Shown here: positions 9,804 through 19,403 of the stretch, one piece after another
How the letters are laid out: each line of letters opens with the position of its first letter
Position numbering within the stretch: position 1 is the stretch's first letter
NCBI GenBank assembly: GCA_023055505.1
Contig: JALIRH010000075.1
Span: 1,922,001 to 1,986,000 of the forward strand
Origin: Callipepla californica brunnescens
Taxonomy: Eukaryota; Chordata; Aves; Galliformes; Odontophoridae
Direction: 5' to 3'
DNA length: 64,000 bases
Translations under genes and position numbers: made by a program
The notes under the pieces: model-generated
Databases searched by the model: none
What the model saw: the letters and a program-made list of their open reading frames with translations, nothing else
Told to the model about the DNA's origin: nothing

Positions 9804-10105
9804 TTGTGTCCATCACAGCAGGCCCATGGGCAATCCAACCGCGTCAAAACCTTCGGGTAACATTTGCTAGCAAGACTGACCCAGATTCCTTCTGCCTCTC
9901 TATGGCTATGCCCGGAGACCCATTTTGAACCTGCCTAGTGGGTATACCAGTATGTAATCTGGGGATGTTAGGTTACATATGTATTGATACCGTTTTGACA
10001 CTGAATGATAGCGAGGGAATTTGAGCCTGTAATAGCACAGGACAGATGAGGAAAAGATTAACTATCGTGGATACAAGGTTAGATAGCTGTTTAGATAGTA
10101 CGCTA
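9729..10105 (+). pseudogene. Env N-terminal fragment (signal and start of SU), broken
   Basis: ATG at 9729 opens a frame overlapping the integrase end. A hydrophobic segment RPFLIGFLIVSITAGPWAI forms a signal-like core, followed by a polar region with FCLSMAMPGDPF. TGA interrupts at 9926-9928, after which TCLVGIPVCNLG continues in the same frame to a second stop near 10023. This is the start of an alpharetrovirus-like surface glycoprotein; the rest of SU and the TM ectodomain are deleted. It cannot make a functional envelope. Copies: 31056-31432 and 52393-52769. Confidence 0.6.
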
Positions 10106-10107
10106 TC

Positions 10108-10200
10108 ATGGGATGGTCAAAAGATTTGATTGTTCATGGCTTACTGCTGTTCATAATTGTCATTGCTATCCTCGGGATTCTTCTTTGTTGTTGCTGTTAA
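10108..10200 (+). pseudogene. Env TM membrane anchor and tail fragment
   Basis: A 30-codon frame: short polar start, about 17 hydrophobic residues (LLLFIIVIAILGILL) and a terminal run of four cysteines before TAA. It is immediately followed by a polypurine tract, exactly where the end of env lies in a provirus. The ATG is fortuitous; this is the surviving 3' end of env after an internal deletion. Copies: 31435-31527 and 52772-52864. Confidence 0.65.
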
Positions 10201-10233
10201 AAAGCTTTCAGTGTAACAATGTCAGTACAAAAA

Positions 10234-10530
10234 CAAAGGGGGAATTGATGAGGATTAGAAGACCATGTAGGACCATGATAGAAGATGTGACAACTGGGGT
10301 CAGATGAAGGTCAGGAGACATTCATCCATACGGGAGTCTGGCAAGGTGCAAAGGAGTAGGACGAATGAGAAGGAGTAGGGAAGAGCGCAGCAACAAATCA
10401 GAAGTGGCTGATGTGGCCCAATGTGAAGTTGGTTGTCCCGGGAGTTGACTCTTTATACAGAGGATGTTTAGAGTACAGGGTCTTCACATTATGAGTCTTG
10501 TGAAGTCGTTGTGGAATCCATTGATTTCCA
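10234..10530 (+). mobile_element. Polypurine tract and truncated 3' LTR (+)
   Basis: ACAAAGGGGGAAT at 10233-10245 is a polypurine tract, followed by TGATGAGG at 10246 as LTR start. The LTR continues about 285 bp, including a TATA-like CTTTATACAGAG near 10450, and is then replaced abruptly near 10535 by PHF7-like 5' sequence without a polyadenylation signal. Copies: 31561-31857 and 52898-53194. Confidence 0.6.
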
Positions 10531-10534
10531 GCTG

Positions 10535-11020
10535 CAGACATGGAGGGGAAGGGGCAGTGCAGGCCCAGCGGTACCGGCAAGCAGCCACAGCCCAACCGTG
10601 ACCCCACTGGCCAAGGAGCAGAGAGGCCCTGCCCATGGCAGCAAGGGAGCCCCTGCCTGCCCCTTCCTCCCCTCTCCACTGCAGGCAGACCTCCAGGGGC
10701 CCTCTGCCCGGCAGCGGGTGCTGCATGTAGGGTGCTCTCACCCTGCTCCCTCTCCAGCCGGTGGCCTCCTGAGTCCCTGCGGGCATGGTGCACGTTGATG
10801 GCAAGTACTCTCAGAGTGCCCGTCCCAGCAGTACTGGACTTTATCTTCCACACAATCCTAAGGGACAAATGGGACAAGGGTGACCTCACAGCTCAGGCCC
10901 CCATGTGTTGGGAAGCCCTCCTCCCTGGGCAGCCTCAGGCAGCCCCTTCCTCCTGCCCTCCGCTCACCTCACCAGCTCGCAGTGAGCTCGGCCTGAGCCC
11001 CGCAGCCTTTTATCTGCTCC
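10535..11020 (-). pseudogene. 5' end of a truncated second PHF7-like gene
   Basis: Highly similar, in the same orientation, to 13930-14420, the exon 1 and promoter region of the intact PHF7-like gene. The exon-1 counterpart (10742-10786, ATG at 10786, donor GTGAGAG) is 45 nt instead of 43, so splicing to exon 2 would shift the frame. No further exons follow, because the ERV LTR at 10246-10530 replaces them. This indicates that PHF7-like genes were once head-to-tail within the unit at a spacing of a few kb. Copies: 31862-32347 and 53199-53684. Confidence 0.7.
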
Positions 11021-11147
11021 TCAAACATCCTCTCAAGTGCATTTAGATTTGCAGAGCCGTTAAGGTTAGAGAAGACCAAAAAGGTCATCAGGTTCAACAG
11101 TCCAACGAGGTGCTGGCTCATCTGCATCTGGCAGCAGCCCCAAGGTG

Positions 11148-14100
11148 TCATAAACTGCTGCTCCCGTGGTGGTGTTGGGACTGGCTGTTGATGTTCTGGG
11201 CCCGACGTGGTACTCGGGAGCGGCTTCGTTCCTGGGCTGGCTCTACCCTCCTTGACCGACTCCCATGGTGTAAACGAGGCTGGCTCCGGGACTCTGCATC
11301 ACGACGCTGGAGAGGGGAGCGGCTTCGGGTCCGGTCCCTCCCTGGCTGTGTGCGCCGGCTTCCATCAGCCGCTGTGGAACGCCTCGAGGACCCCAGTGCT
11401 GCCCGTTGGCTGTAGCTGTGGGTGCAGCTCTCAGCACTTGGGGTGGGTGCGTGCCTGCTCCCACGGCGTGTTCGGGGCTGGCTTGGGGAATCTGGGACCC
11501 GGCAGTGCAACGGAGAGCGGCTTCGTGTCCGGGCCCGCCCTCTCCGTCTAAGCTGGAGGTTGTAGCCACGTGCCAGGGAGGGCCTTGAGGCCTCTGACAT
11601 CCCCTGGCTGGCCAAGTCCGGGGCATCGTTACGAGAGCTCCCACGGTGCCCTCGCAGCTCATTAAAGCTATTCGCAAGCCGAGGTAAACGTGGGAAGATT
11701 CTCCCATGGTCTGTCCCACGCTGAATGGACAGGCCGCTGCTCTCAGGCACACGGGAACCGTGATCTGGCTCCAGTGGTGCCTGGCTGGCGGTGCTGGAAG
11801 TTCTGCTCTCCAGTGCTGGGGAGCCTTGGGATGGCCCCGGTCCCTGCTGACTGGCACTGCTGGAGTCTGTAAGAGAGGCAGGAAGGTGAGCAGGATTGAA
11901 CTCCTGCCTGGGGCTGGGATTGGCTCCCACCTCTCCAGGGTAAAGGGATGAGAGCAAGGCCACCCTGAGCATGGGGCACGCGGCTGTTTGCTCCTCTTAC
12001 CGGTGTCCTCTCCAGCGCAGGCACCGCACTCCCAGGTGGAGGTGCTGTCACTCAAGTGGGAGCAGTGCCGATGGGTGCCCTGTGCAGCGCAGGAGCTGCA
12101 GAGCAGCAGCTCCCAGGGCCTGGGGAAACAAACGCGTTGTGGACATGAGGACTAAGTGACCCGAGCCAGGGAGTGCCTGGCGCAACTCTGCTGCTCAGTC
12201 TGTGCTCCCCAACCCCGCGCTGAGGCTGCGATCCCACGCAGAGCCCCGCAGGGCTGCTGAGGTAACTCACCCCACTCTCTCTGCCTGCTCCCTGCCATGT
12301 GGGTAATGGCACTCGCTGGCATCGCAGCGCCCGTGCCTCTCCAGTAGTGATGCATATGCATCATTGTCCTCCCACCTTGGTCTCCTGTCAGAGAAGGGAG
12401 GGAACATCATGAGCACCCACTGCGCCGGGACTAAAACTAATCCGTGGCATCCCTCCTCCTCCACCCAGTCCCCAGCTCCAGCTTCCCAGTGAGGCTGAGA
12501 CCTGGTTTAATGGCAGCAAAGGGCCAGGCCTGCCAGGGCTGTCAATCCCTGGGCAGGAACATCTCGTGTATCCTCACATCTTGGGAGGTGGCTGAAAGAC
12601 ACCAACCTGACTGGGGTTCGGATCCCCAGGGTGAGAATTTCTCGGATAAACCTGTCCCGGTCTCTGCAGAGTGGGCACCGGAAGCAATAAATCCCAGCGC
12701 ACAGGGCCTGTTCCTGCAGCAGAAACACAAGGAGCATGAGCACGAGCGGGACCTGGTGCTGCTGAGCTCCTGCCGTGCCCACGGGGCAAGGGGAGGGCTC
12801 CTACCTGGACGCAGGCCCGGTGGAACCAGGCATGTTGGCAGCATGGGCACACCATGGTGCCGTATGAGATGCTGTCCCCCACGGGGTCCATGCAGATGAT
12901 GCAGGTGGTGTCCTGCAGTGGCACTGCCTCCACTGCCTGCTGCGGGCGGTGCTCCCAGCAGAAGGACCTGTGGGAAGATGGGAGGGGTGGGCAAGGTGAG
13001 ATGTGCTGCCAGGAGGGCAGAGGAACACCCAGGAGCCCCAGGCTCTGGCTCTGGCTCTGGCTCTGGCAGGCTGCTGGCAGTTGTCATTGCCTTCCTCGCT
13101 TCTTTGGCTGGTGCCGGCAGCAGGGCTTGGAGGCTCACAGATGAGGCCTGGCTGCCCTTACCTGCACTCATTGAAGTACTGGGTGACACATTCACCCTTT
13201 GAGGCACAGGGGAGATGGAAGCTGCGGCCACAGCCTGTCTGTGCGCAGGTGATGGAGGCCCCTGTCTTGCCACAGACGATGCAGTGCTGAAAAGAACAGA
13301 ACAGCCTCCATCAGCGGCAGGCTCAGGGCCTACGCAGCTGGCCCGGCCTCACTGGGCAGGGCCCAGAATTCAGGAACGGCTGCGTTGCACTCTGCAGAGT
13401 TGCCCAGTGAACAGGCGTCATCTGCAAGATCCCTGGGGACTTTGTCCTGGAGCTGCTTGGAAAGGCTGGGATTGATTTCTTGGGACCAGGTTAAGATCAC
13501 CAAGCCTCTCCAGGCACAAAGCTCCCTGTTCCACTCAGGTCCTCACCGTCTGCTCTGCCTGCTCAACTGTGCGTATGACATCTTTTCTGGAAAAACGGAA
13601 GATCCTCTTCTCTTTTAATTTACATAGACCATTGGCAAATAACTGCACAAGAGGTAAGATGATGATCATGTAAGGGCAGAAAGAACAGAAACATGGGTTG
13701 TAGGAAGATGTCAGGAGACATAAGGGAACTCACCGCACAGTAAGCGTGGAAAAAGACACCTTCTCTTTCATGTTTTTGCCCAAGGATGTCTGAGACCTCA
13801 TCCACCTGGCCGCACAGCACGCATGCTGGAGAGGAGAGAACAACAGCAGTGAGCGCCTTGCCACTGGGGCCAGCTGCCTCTGAGGGCTGTCCCAGGGGCT
13901 GTTCAGTGCTGGCCGTGCCAGCTGAGGGTCAGGACGTGAGGCCATGGAGAGGAAGGGGGACTGCAGGCCCAGCAGTGCCGCCAGGCAGCCACAGCCCAAC
14001 CGCGGCACCTCTGGCCAAGGAGCAGAGGAACCCCTGCCTGCCCCCGTCTCCCCTCTCCACTGCAGGCAGACCCCCAGCAGCCCTCTGCCCAGCGGTGGGA

Positions 14101-14172
14101 AGCTGCGTGTAGGGATACGTTGCTCTCACCCTGCTCCCTCGAGCCGGCAGCCTCCTGCCACCCCGCAGACAT
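11148..14172 (-). CDS. PHF7-like: PHF7/G2E3-like PHD-finger protein, nine exons, 525 aa (copy 1)
   Basis: Inferred exons on the minus strand: 14172-14130, 13825-13734, 13642-13547, 13286-13162, 12967-12805, 12713-12607, 12384-12271, 12119-12001, 11866-11148. All junctions are GT-AG and phases agree, giving 1578 nt from ATG to TGA. A first Cys/His zinc region spans residues 16-44 (CVLCG ... FHAYC). An extended PHD spans 79-125 (CIVCGKTG, CGRSFHLPC, FCWEHRP). A PHD/RING-type region spans 141-189 (CIICMDPV, CPCC, WFHRACVQ, CFRCPLC). Further Cys pairs occur at about 229-285 (CDASEC, LLLCSSC, WECGACAG). The tail from about 287 is Ser/Arg-rich with repeated RSRSPL. The zinc-finger order is that of PHF7/G2E3, known as histone-reading ubiquitin-ligase-type nuclear proteins; the HECT domain of G2E3 is absent. 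The nearest polyadenylation-like word is GATAAA near 11010. Confidence 0.85.
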
Positions 14173-14815
14173 GGTGTATGGAAATGGTGAGCACTCGCAG
14201 AGTCTCTGTCCCAGCTGCTCTGGGCTTTCTCCTCTGCACGCTCCTGTGCTAAGCCTACGGGAGGAGCGGGATGAGGGTGAAATCACAGCTCAAGCCTCCC
14301 AGCACTGGGATCCCCTCCTCCCTGGGCAGCCTCAGGCAGCCCCTTCCTCCTGCCCTCCGCTCACCTCACCAGCTCGCACTGAGCTCGGCCTGAGCCCCGC
14401 AGCCTTTTCTCTGCTCCCCGCCCCACGCATCACAAGGGCCGCTCCCTGCCACCCTTTGTGACATCATCACACCTCACAGAGGGTGAGGGGCCTTGGGCAC
14501 CCAAGCAGGAGGGCGGTGCAGCCAGGGCAGAACGAGGGGCCCGGGACCGTACCCAGCCCCGCTGGAACCCGTTTTGTTTGTGCTGCTGGAGGCACTGGAG
14601 ACCGTGGAGTGGTCTGTTAAGTGCGAGCCGGTAAGCTGTGTGAAGGGGCAGCCTGAAGTTGCCCAGGAAGAAGGGGACCACAGCACTTGTGGGCCTGAGC
14701 TGCGAACTCACCCTGGTCCCCCATCTCCCATTGAGTTGGCATGGTAGCATGTGGAGGAGAAAGCCTGGCACTGACAGGACAGGGACTTTGTAAGCGCACT
14801 CTATCAACGCGCACC
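14173..14815. promoter_or_regulatory. Head-to-head interval between two PHF7-like first exons
   Basis: GC-rich 643-bp interval between the minus-strand ATG (14172) and the plus-strand ATG (14816). Its two flanks are inverted copies of each other: 14100-14340 matches the reverse complement of about 14620-14880. It is therefore a natural candidate for a shared or bidirectional promoter. No clear TATA box is seen on either side. Copies: 35500-36142 and 56837-57479. Confidence 0.4.
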
Positions 14816-14858
14816 ATGCCCTGGAGGACACAGGAGGCTCCCGGCTTGAGGGAGCGGG
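14816..14858 (+). pseudogene. Divergent PHF7-like exon 1 (rest of gene missing)
   Basis: ATG plus 43 coding nt ending in G, with donor GTGAGAGC: the same length and phase as exon 1 of the intact gene, but on the opposite strand. Encodes MPWRTQEAPGLRER in copy 1 and MPRRTQEAPGLRER in copies 2 and 3. An ERV LTR starts about 65 bp downstream (14925) and no other PHF7-like exon follows on this strand. It is the remnant of an inverted gene copy. Other copies: 36143-36185 and 57480-57522. Confidence 0.6.
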
Positions 14859-14924
14859 GTGAGAGCACACTATACCCGTGCACTACTCCCCACCGCCCGG
14901 CAGAGTGGTTCTAATTAAAAAAAC

Positions 14925-15356
14925 AAACAACAATACCTAATTTACTAAATAAGATATGTGAATTCCAAATGGCACAATTTAATACAATGTAATTGGAATT
15001 GAAGCTAAGTAATTACATAAAACAGCAGAGAGAGGGTGTGTCCTGAAGCCAAAGGCCTTACGCTAATGCTGAAGGCAAGACAGCTAGGGAGCACCTGCTG
15101 CTGGTTCAGTCCAAAAGTGGAAAAGCCTGTGTCTTGTCAGACGTGAACGGTTTTTGCCTTTCCCTCTGAGTGGAAAAGGGAAAAATGCAGAGCAAAGCAG
15201 AGTCCCCTGGGGTACGTAGTTCTTCTCTTCTGAGACAGATGTACCCGGAGCTATTGATGATCCATGGAGCTGGGGCATTAGCCCTAACTCCCAATGCACT
15301 ACATGATGTTATGATGTGTGGAATACCAGTAACAAGAAGGTCATAAAACCATGACG
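14925..15356 (-). mobile_element. 3' LTR of the pol-bearing ERV (-)
   Basis: Homologous along its length to the LTR at 7770-8229 and lies directly downstream, on the minus strand, of the integrase remnant. Its first bases are CGTCATGGTTTTATG, so the usual TG terminus has mutated. Shared landmarks include CATCATAACATCATGTAG, the CTCAGAAGAGAAG segment, GCGTAAGGCCTTTGG and TCTTATTTAGTAAATTAGG. Copies: 36252-36683 and 57589-58020. Confidence 0.7.
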
Positions 15357-15399
15357 CTCCACAACTTATTCCACATCACTACATCATGCTCTCTCTATA

Positions 15400-15990
15400 T
15401 ACGCATATACAAAAATGACTAACATGCATCAAACATACACACCCATCGTTGTATTATGGATAGATGGAATTACTGACTGCACTCCCCCAACATCAAATTC
15501 CCCTGTGGTACACATTGAACATCTCCATTCTTCTGCATCTCCCTCCAAGTAGGTCCAGGTCCCTGAGCAAAAGAGGTCCCACGGAGAGGTTTGCCCTTTC
15601 CGGAGGCTGGAATGACCCAAACCGCTTTTCCCAAAATATATTCCAGGGGCCTTATCCCCCTCTACAGTACACAGGGAGCTGGATTGGCTAGGGCCATCGC
15701 AATCGATAGATCCTCAAGTGTAGACCAACTAGGTGCCTTGTGCCAAGTGCTTTAGCCTAGGTGTACACGTCGTGCCACCCGTTGCTTTCAACATCATTTT
15801 GAACAGTGCATGGTATCGTTCAATTTTTCCAGAAGAGAGTGCGTGACAGGAGATGTGATAAATCCACTCGATGCCATGATCTTTGGCCCAAGCATTTACA
15901 AGAGAATTTCTGAAACTAGTCCCGTAATCTGACTCAGCATGCCTCGTCCTGATGGTTATTTTCTTGTTCTTTAGTAGCCCGACTCATGGG
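15400..15990 (-). pseudogene. Integrase remnant of an ERV pol
   Basis: After a short VDAHVPP-like RNase H end, the frame jumps to the second half of the integrase core: SDYGTSFRNSLVNAWAKDHG, a WIYHISCHALSSG segment, and GKIERYHALFK with the catalytic glutamate. The zinc-binding N-terminus and the first core aspartate are deleted. Stops follow near 15740 and 15720. The remaining part (15690-15430) is a weakly recognisable C-terminal region in another frame. Non-functional. Copies: 36727-37317 and 58064-58654. Confidence 0.75.
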
Positions 15991-16003
15991 GGCACATGAG
16001 CAT

Positions 16004-16462
16004 CTACATGACGCACTGTTGTATTTTTTGTTCGGGCAACAATGTCCTCCCACTGTTGAGCAGCCCAGATAGGTTTACCCTTCCATTGCCAGACATTTGG
16101 CTCCCACTGCTGCAGCCACCCCCGTAAAGATTTGCCACTGTCCATGAGTCAGTGTAAAGGTGAAACATTGGCCATCTCTCCCATTCAGCTATATCTAAGG
16201 CCAGTTGGACAGCCTTTACCTCTGCCAATTCCCTTGATTCTCCTTTTCCTTCAGTGGCCTCTGCAACTTGTCGTGTGGAGCTTCCACCCAGCACATTTCC
16301 ACCTGCCTTGCTTCCCACAGTGCAACACGATCTGTCTGTGAACAGGGCAACTTTCTTTTCATTTTCTGGTAATTCATTGTATGGTGGGGCCTCGTTAGCA
16401 TGTGATACCTCTTCTGCTGGTGACGGTCCAAACTTTTTAACTTCAGGCCAGTCCACGATCAC
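16004..16462 (-). pseudogene. Retroviral RNase H domain (with connection end)
   Basis: About 152 open codons. The catalytic carboxylates of retroviral RNase H are in order: Asp in LFTDRS, Glu in RELAEVKAVQLALD and Asp in LYTDSWTVA. Downstream of the third motif the frame shifts and the domain degenerates. Reverse transcriptase is absent; 16475-16643 upstream is LTR sequence, so a deletion joins LTR directly to RNase H. Copies: 37331-37789 (V/A change at GGNVLGG/GGNALGG) and 58668-59126. Confidence 0.8.
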
Positions 16463-16474
16463 CTCTTTCTGGAG

Positions 16475-16643
16475 GTGATCTCATTCCTGGACAGCTGAGG
16501 CTCCCCATTGGTGTGCGTTGTGGAAGCGTCGCAATTCTGAGAGACAGATACCCAGAAGTTTGGATTTGGAGCATCAACTCCCAGTGCCTCACATGATGTT
16601 ATGATGAGGAATACCAATAACAAAAAATCATAAAACCACAACA
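16475..16643 (-). mobile_element. 5' fragment of an ERV LTR (-)
   Basis: Starts at 16643 with TGTTGTGGTTTTATG and matches the first part of the LTRs at 8229 and 15356 (CATCATAACATCATGTG, CTGGGAGTT, CTGTCTCAGAA). It is cut off where RNase H begins, so it is probably the 5' LTR of the same deleted provirus. Copies: 37802-37970 and 59139-59307. Confidence 0.65.
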
Positions 16644-16663
16644 ATTAGATGCCAAGGACCCAT

Positions 16664-17050
16664 TCACGCGAACAATGCCTCAAACCACCCCCCTGCATCC
16701 TCTCTTCTCAGCTTTTGCATGCCCTCCTGTAGCTGCTGGATGCTCCGATGAATGGAGGTGGACTGGTCTGATGAATTCATGCAACACATTCCTTCAAAGT
16801 CTTCACATCTGTGTCCAGGTGCGTGCAGCAAGAAATCATTTACAGCTCTATTTTGCAGTGTAGCCTGAGAAACTGAGTCTACATCTTGCAGTAAGCCTGA
16901 AAGCGCTTTGGAGGTAGCGTTAGATTGCTAGCTAAGCCAGCAGCACTATTTATTCAGGGTAGACAATGCTTTAGCAACAGCTACCCCTGCAGCAAAGAAA
17001 GAGGTAGCTAGGATCAATTTGGGGTTCCAGAACTCTACCTCGTTATCACA
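16664..17050 (-). pseudogene. Env TM ectodomain fragment with CX6CC motif
   Basis: A hydrophobic, fusion-peptide-like Ala/Val/Phe-rich stretch (about 17035-16975) is followed by two stops. The frame then carries LSGLLQDVDSVSQATLQNRA, and a CEDFEGMCC motif matching CX6CC of gammaretrovirus-type TM proteins. It ends at TGA 16664-16666. The SU part, second helix and membrane anchor are missing. The type differs from the alpharetrovirus-like env pieces at 9729-10200, so at least two ERV classes contributed envelopes here. Non-functional. Copies: 37991-38377 and 59328-59714. Confidence 0.75.
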
Positions 17051-17337
17051 CTCCATGCTAAAGCCATGAGTGCTTTGCCTGGCCCTGCTGCAGCAGCAGT
17101 GTTTAAGCCCATGCTCACCACGCTCCAGGCAAAACTCCCTCCACCTTCACCCATGTGCACCCATAGCTGAGGGAGAGAAGCCCTTCCTGAGCCCACTGCA
17201 GAGCAAAGCGGGCACGTGGGGAAGAGCAGAGGCTCAGCAGAGCGAGCAGTGGGGATTCAGAGATGGCTGCAGGGACGTGCAGCCCAGGGGTCTCCCACCT
17301 CCCGAGGGCTCTGGGGAGCACCAAGCCGGAGGCTCAC
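17051..17337. other. No recognised gene (intronic-type sequence)
   Basis: Follows the donor of the KIF21-like exon on the minus strand, so it is presumably intron of that gene remnant. Plus-strand frames here (17070-17579) overlap the minus-strand exon and have no motif of their own. Confidence 0.4.
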
Positions 17338-17534
17338 CTGGAGGCAGTGGACATGTGCTTAGTGTTGGTGCAGATGGCGTCGATGGGGCTGTCATGCCCC
17401 TTGACGTCCCCAAGCGGGGTGAAGTTCTCCACGTTCCAGACTTGGATCACGCCTCCTCAGCAGGCACTCAGCACCGCAGGGCAGCCAGGGATGAAGGCCA
17501 GGGCACTGACCCAGTCCGTGTGCACATTCGGGAT
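17338..17534 (-). pseudogene. KIF21B-like: KIF21-like WD40 exon with nonsense codon (copy 1)
   Basis: Acceptor CCTAAGCAG, then 197 nt, then donor AGGTGAGCC. The translation begins [17 protein letters not shown] and continues with a [20 protein letters not shown] segment and [14 protein letters not shown], the WD40 repeats of the C-terminal propeller of kinesin KIF21A/KIF21B. Codon 26 is TGA (17459-17457). Its phase fits the exon at 21163-21332 exactly (phase 0), so the two are consecutive exons of one gene copy, with the ERV at 17718-20847 in the intron between them. The motor domain and other exons are not seen. Confidence 0.75.
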
Positions 17535-17717
17535 CTGCTTAGGCTTGGGATAGAGCAGAGAGCACCATCAGCCTCATGAATGCACACATGCAGCTTCAGG
17601 GCTTCAGATCATCACCGTTGCCCTAGTGTCGATGTGAAGCACCGAGCCGGACTCGAGACTCAGGGCTTGAATCCTGTTTTCAGAGAGTAACACAGCAACG
17701 GATGCTGCAAGCCTACG
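17535..17717 (-). other. Intron segment with a possible further exon
   Basis: Between 17700 and 17585 the minus strand has an acceptor-like CTCTGAAAACAG and an open stretch containing RIQALSLESGSVLHIDTRAT before a TGA. It resembles a WD-type blade but I cannot tie it to a named gene, and it would sit out of order between the two KIF21-like exons. Confidence 0.2.
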
Positions 17718-17890
17718 TGTTGCGGTCAGGGTTTTGGCGGACGGAAGATATCGTGCTGTACGGGAAGATAGGGCTACCTCTCAGCCAATAGTCTTCGTTC
17801 GTGGTGTAAGCAGACGGAGACAACATTGTAACCTCAGGTGATAAAAGTACTGTGTAGCCCACCAATAAACGCCATTTGCCGTCCACCACA
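17718..17890 (+). mobile_element. 5' LTR, 173 bp (+), copy 1
   Basis: TG...CA bounded (TGTTGCGG to CCACCACA). Contains a CCAAT box (CAGCCAATAG), a TATA-like GTGATAAAAGTA and AATAAACGCC. It differs from the 3' LTR at 20675-20847 at five positions, all transitions. The bases after it (TTGACGGG...) are not a recognisable primer-binding site, so the leader has been deleted. No target-site duplication matches the 3' end. Confidence 0.85.
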
Positions 17891-17948
17891 TTGACGGGAA
17901 ACATCAGGCGCGCGCGCTCGGGAAGGGGCAGAAAGAGAGAGGAATAAG

Positions 17949-19403
17949 GTGAACACCTCCCCAGATAGAAGGCGCGGCGAAGCAAGGGGGAGGGAGCGGC
18001 CCGCCCGAAAGGGACACAGGCGGGGCCGTAGCTCAAAAAGGGAAGGTAGACGGGGCCGGAGTCAGACGGAAAAGTACCGGAGTCCGGAGGAGACCGGTCA
18101 GTCAAGTTCCAGCTCCGAGTCAGATAACACCCGGGACAAGTGGCCCGTAACTGACTCCGACTCAGAGGAGGAGACAATAGAGATAGGCAGAGTCAAAGGC
18201 CAAAATATCTGCGGCAAAGGAGAACAGCGAGAGGAGGAAAGTCCTCTCACAGATTGGAGAGAAATAAAGATCGCGTGCGCCGATTGGGTCCCATCATCCG
18301 CATTGGCATTCCCGGTTCGGGTGACAGACGCGGGACAAAGAGTTTACTCGCCTATAAATCCTAAAGAGGTCCAAGCAGTTGTTAAAGCGATCTCAGAAAA
18401 AGGTTTCAATTCAGCTATGGCTTCCACCCTTCTAGATGGCATTTTTGGGGGAGACGACATGCTCCCATTTGATATAAAACAGATTTGCAGAATGATTTTA
18501 GACGGATCAGGGATGATTGTCTTTCAACAAGAATGGGAGGAAAACTGTATGAGGCAATTAGCCCAAGGGGCTGCGGCAGATCATCCACTGCACGGCTCCA
18601 GCCTACAGCGGTTAATGGGCACAGACCCAACAATGATTACACCCCAGGCACAGGCTCAGGGCCTGCGGGCCCATGAAGTCATGACAACTACCCGTGCAGC
18701 TAGAGAAGCTATCCGCACAGCCTCTAGAGTCATGGCTAAACCATCGCCATGGGCCACAATAAAACAAAGTGAGAGTGAGAGCTTCACACAGTTCGTGGAC
18801 CGCCTCCAAGTAGTGGTCGACTCCTCATCCCTGCCCCCAGAAGCAAAGGGCCCGGTCCTTGCAGACTGCCTACGTCAGCAATGTAATCAACAAACCAGAG
18901 AAATATTGCGCTCCCTGCCAGCGGGAGCAAACACAGCAGACATGGTTAAGCATGTCCTGAGAGAGGAACAGCTAACTCCGATCCAGGTGTCTGTTCAAAC
19001 TGCGATAGCCAGTGTAATGATGTGTTTTAAAAGTGGCCACGCGGGCCACGTTGTAGCAAACTGCCCCCAGTCGACAGATCCACGTACAATGTCTGTTTCA
19101 GGTCAAAACCGACACAGAGGACCATGTTGGGCTTGTAGAAAGAAAGGGCACACAGCTAAAGAATGCAGAAGCAAAATTCAGGGAAACGTGGGGGGGAGAA
19201 GGCACCTGGGCCGTGCACAGCCTTCTCCCACTTGGAACACGGGGCAGCCCAACTACACTGACCCCAGATGGGGCCGAACACTTCCAAACCTGTTGCCCCC
19301 CCAACAAGCGACCAATTTTACCGTCCAACCAGTGGCCCAGCTGGATCAGGGACAGCAGAGACCACCCTCTGGGGGTGAGACCCCAGGGTGGCCCTGGCAA
19401 TAA
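17949..19403 (+). pseudogene. gag: ERV gag ORF (capsid-nucleocapsid), no ATG start, copy 1
   Basis: Open for 484 codons counted from a GTG at 17949. The frame has no ATG until about codon 156 and a stop 57 nt upstream, so the natural start and matrix part seem lost. An Arg/Lys-rich then Ser-rich N-terminal segment leads into capsid helices. The major homology region is near SESFTQFVDRLQ, followed by LRSLPAGANTADMVKH. Two zinc knuckles follow: CFKSGHAGHVVANC has Ser in place of the second Cys, and CWACRKKGHTAKEC is canonical. The tail is Pro/Gln-rich. The layout is that of alpha/beta-type ERVs. This copy lacks three codons (Gly-Ser-Pro) present in the other two near residue 73. Confidence 0.85.

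Noticed and set aside
9299..9928. 209-codon plus-strand ORF as a single gene
   Set aside because: Its first 140 codons cover a (GGTT)n tract and unrelated DNA; only the last part is an ERV env start.
11243..12055. 270-codon minus-strand ORF overlapping PHF7-like exons 8 and 9
   Set aside because: Alternative frame running through the exon 8-9 intron. The correct frame is fixed by splice phases and family similarity.
12542..13273. 243-codon minus-strand ORF
   Set aside because: Reads through introns and exons 4-6 in the wrong frame; Ala/Pro/Ser-rich by base composition.
17070..17579. 169-codon plus-strand ORF
   Set aside because: Antisense shadow of the KIF21-like exon at 17338-17534.
17590..17705. 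Possible exon containing ALSLESGSVLHIDT
   Set aside because: Suggestive of a WD-type blade but no certain acceptor/donor pair or named match, and out of order between two KIF21-like exons; kept only as a note.
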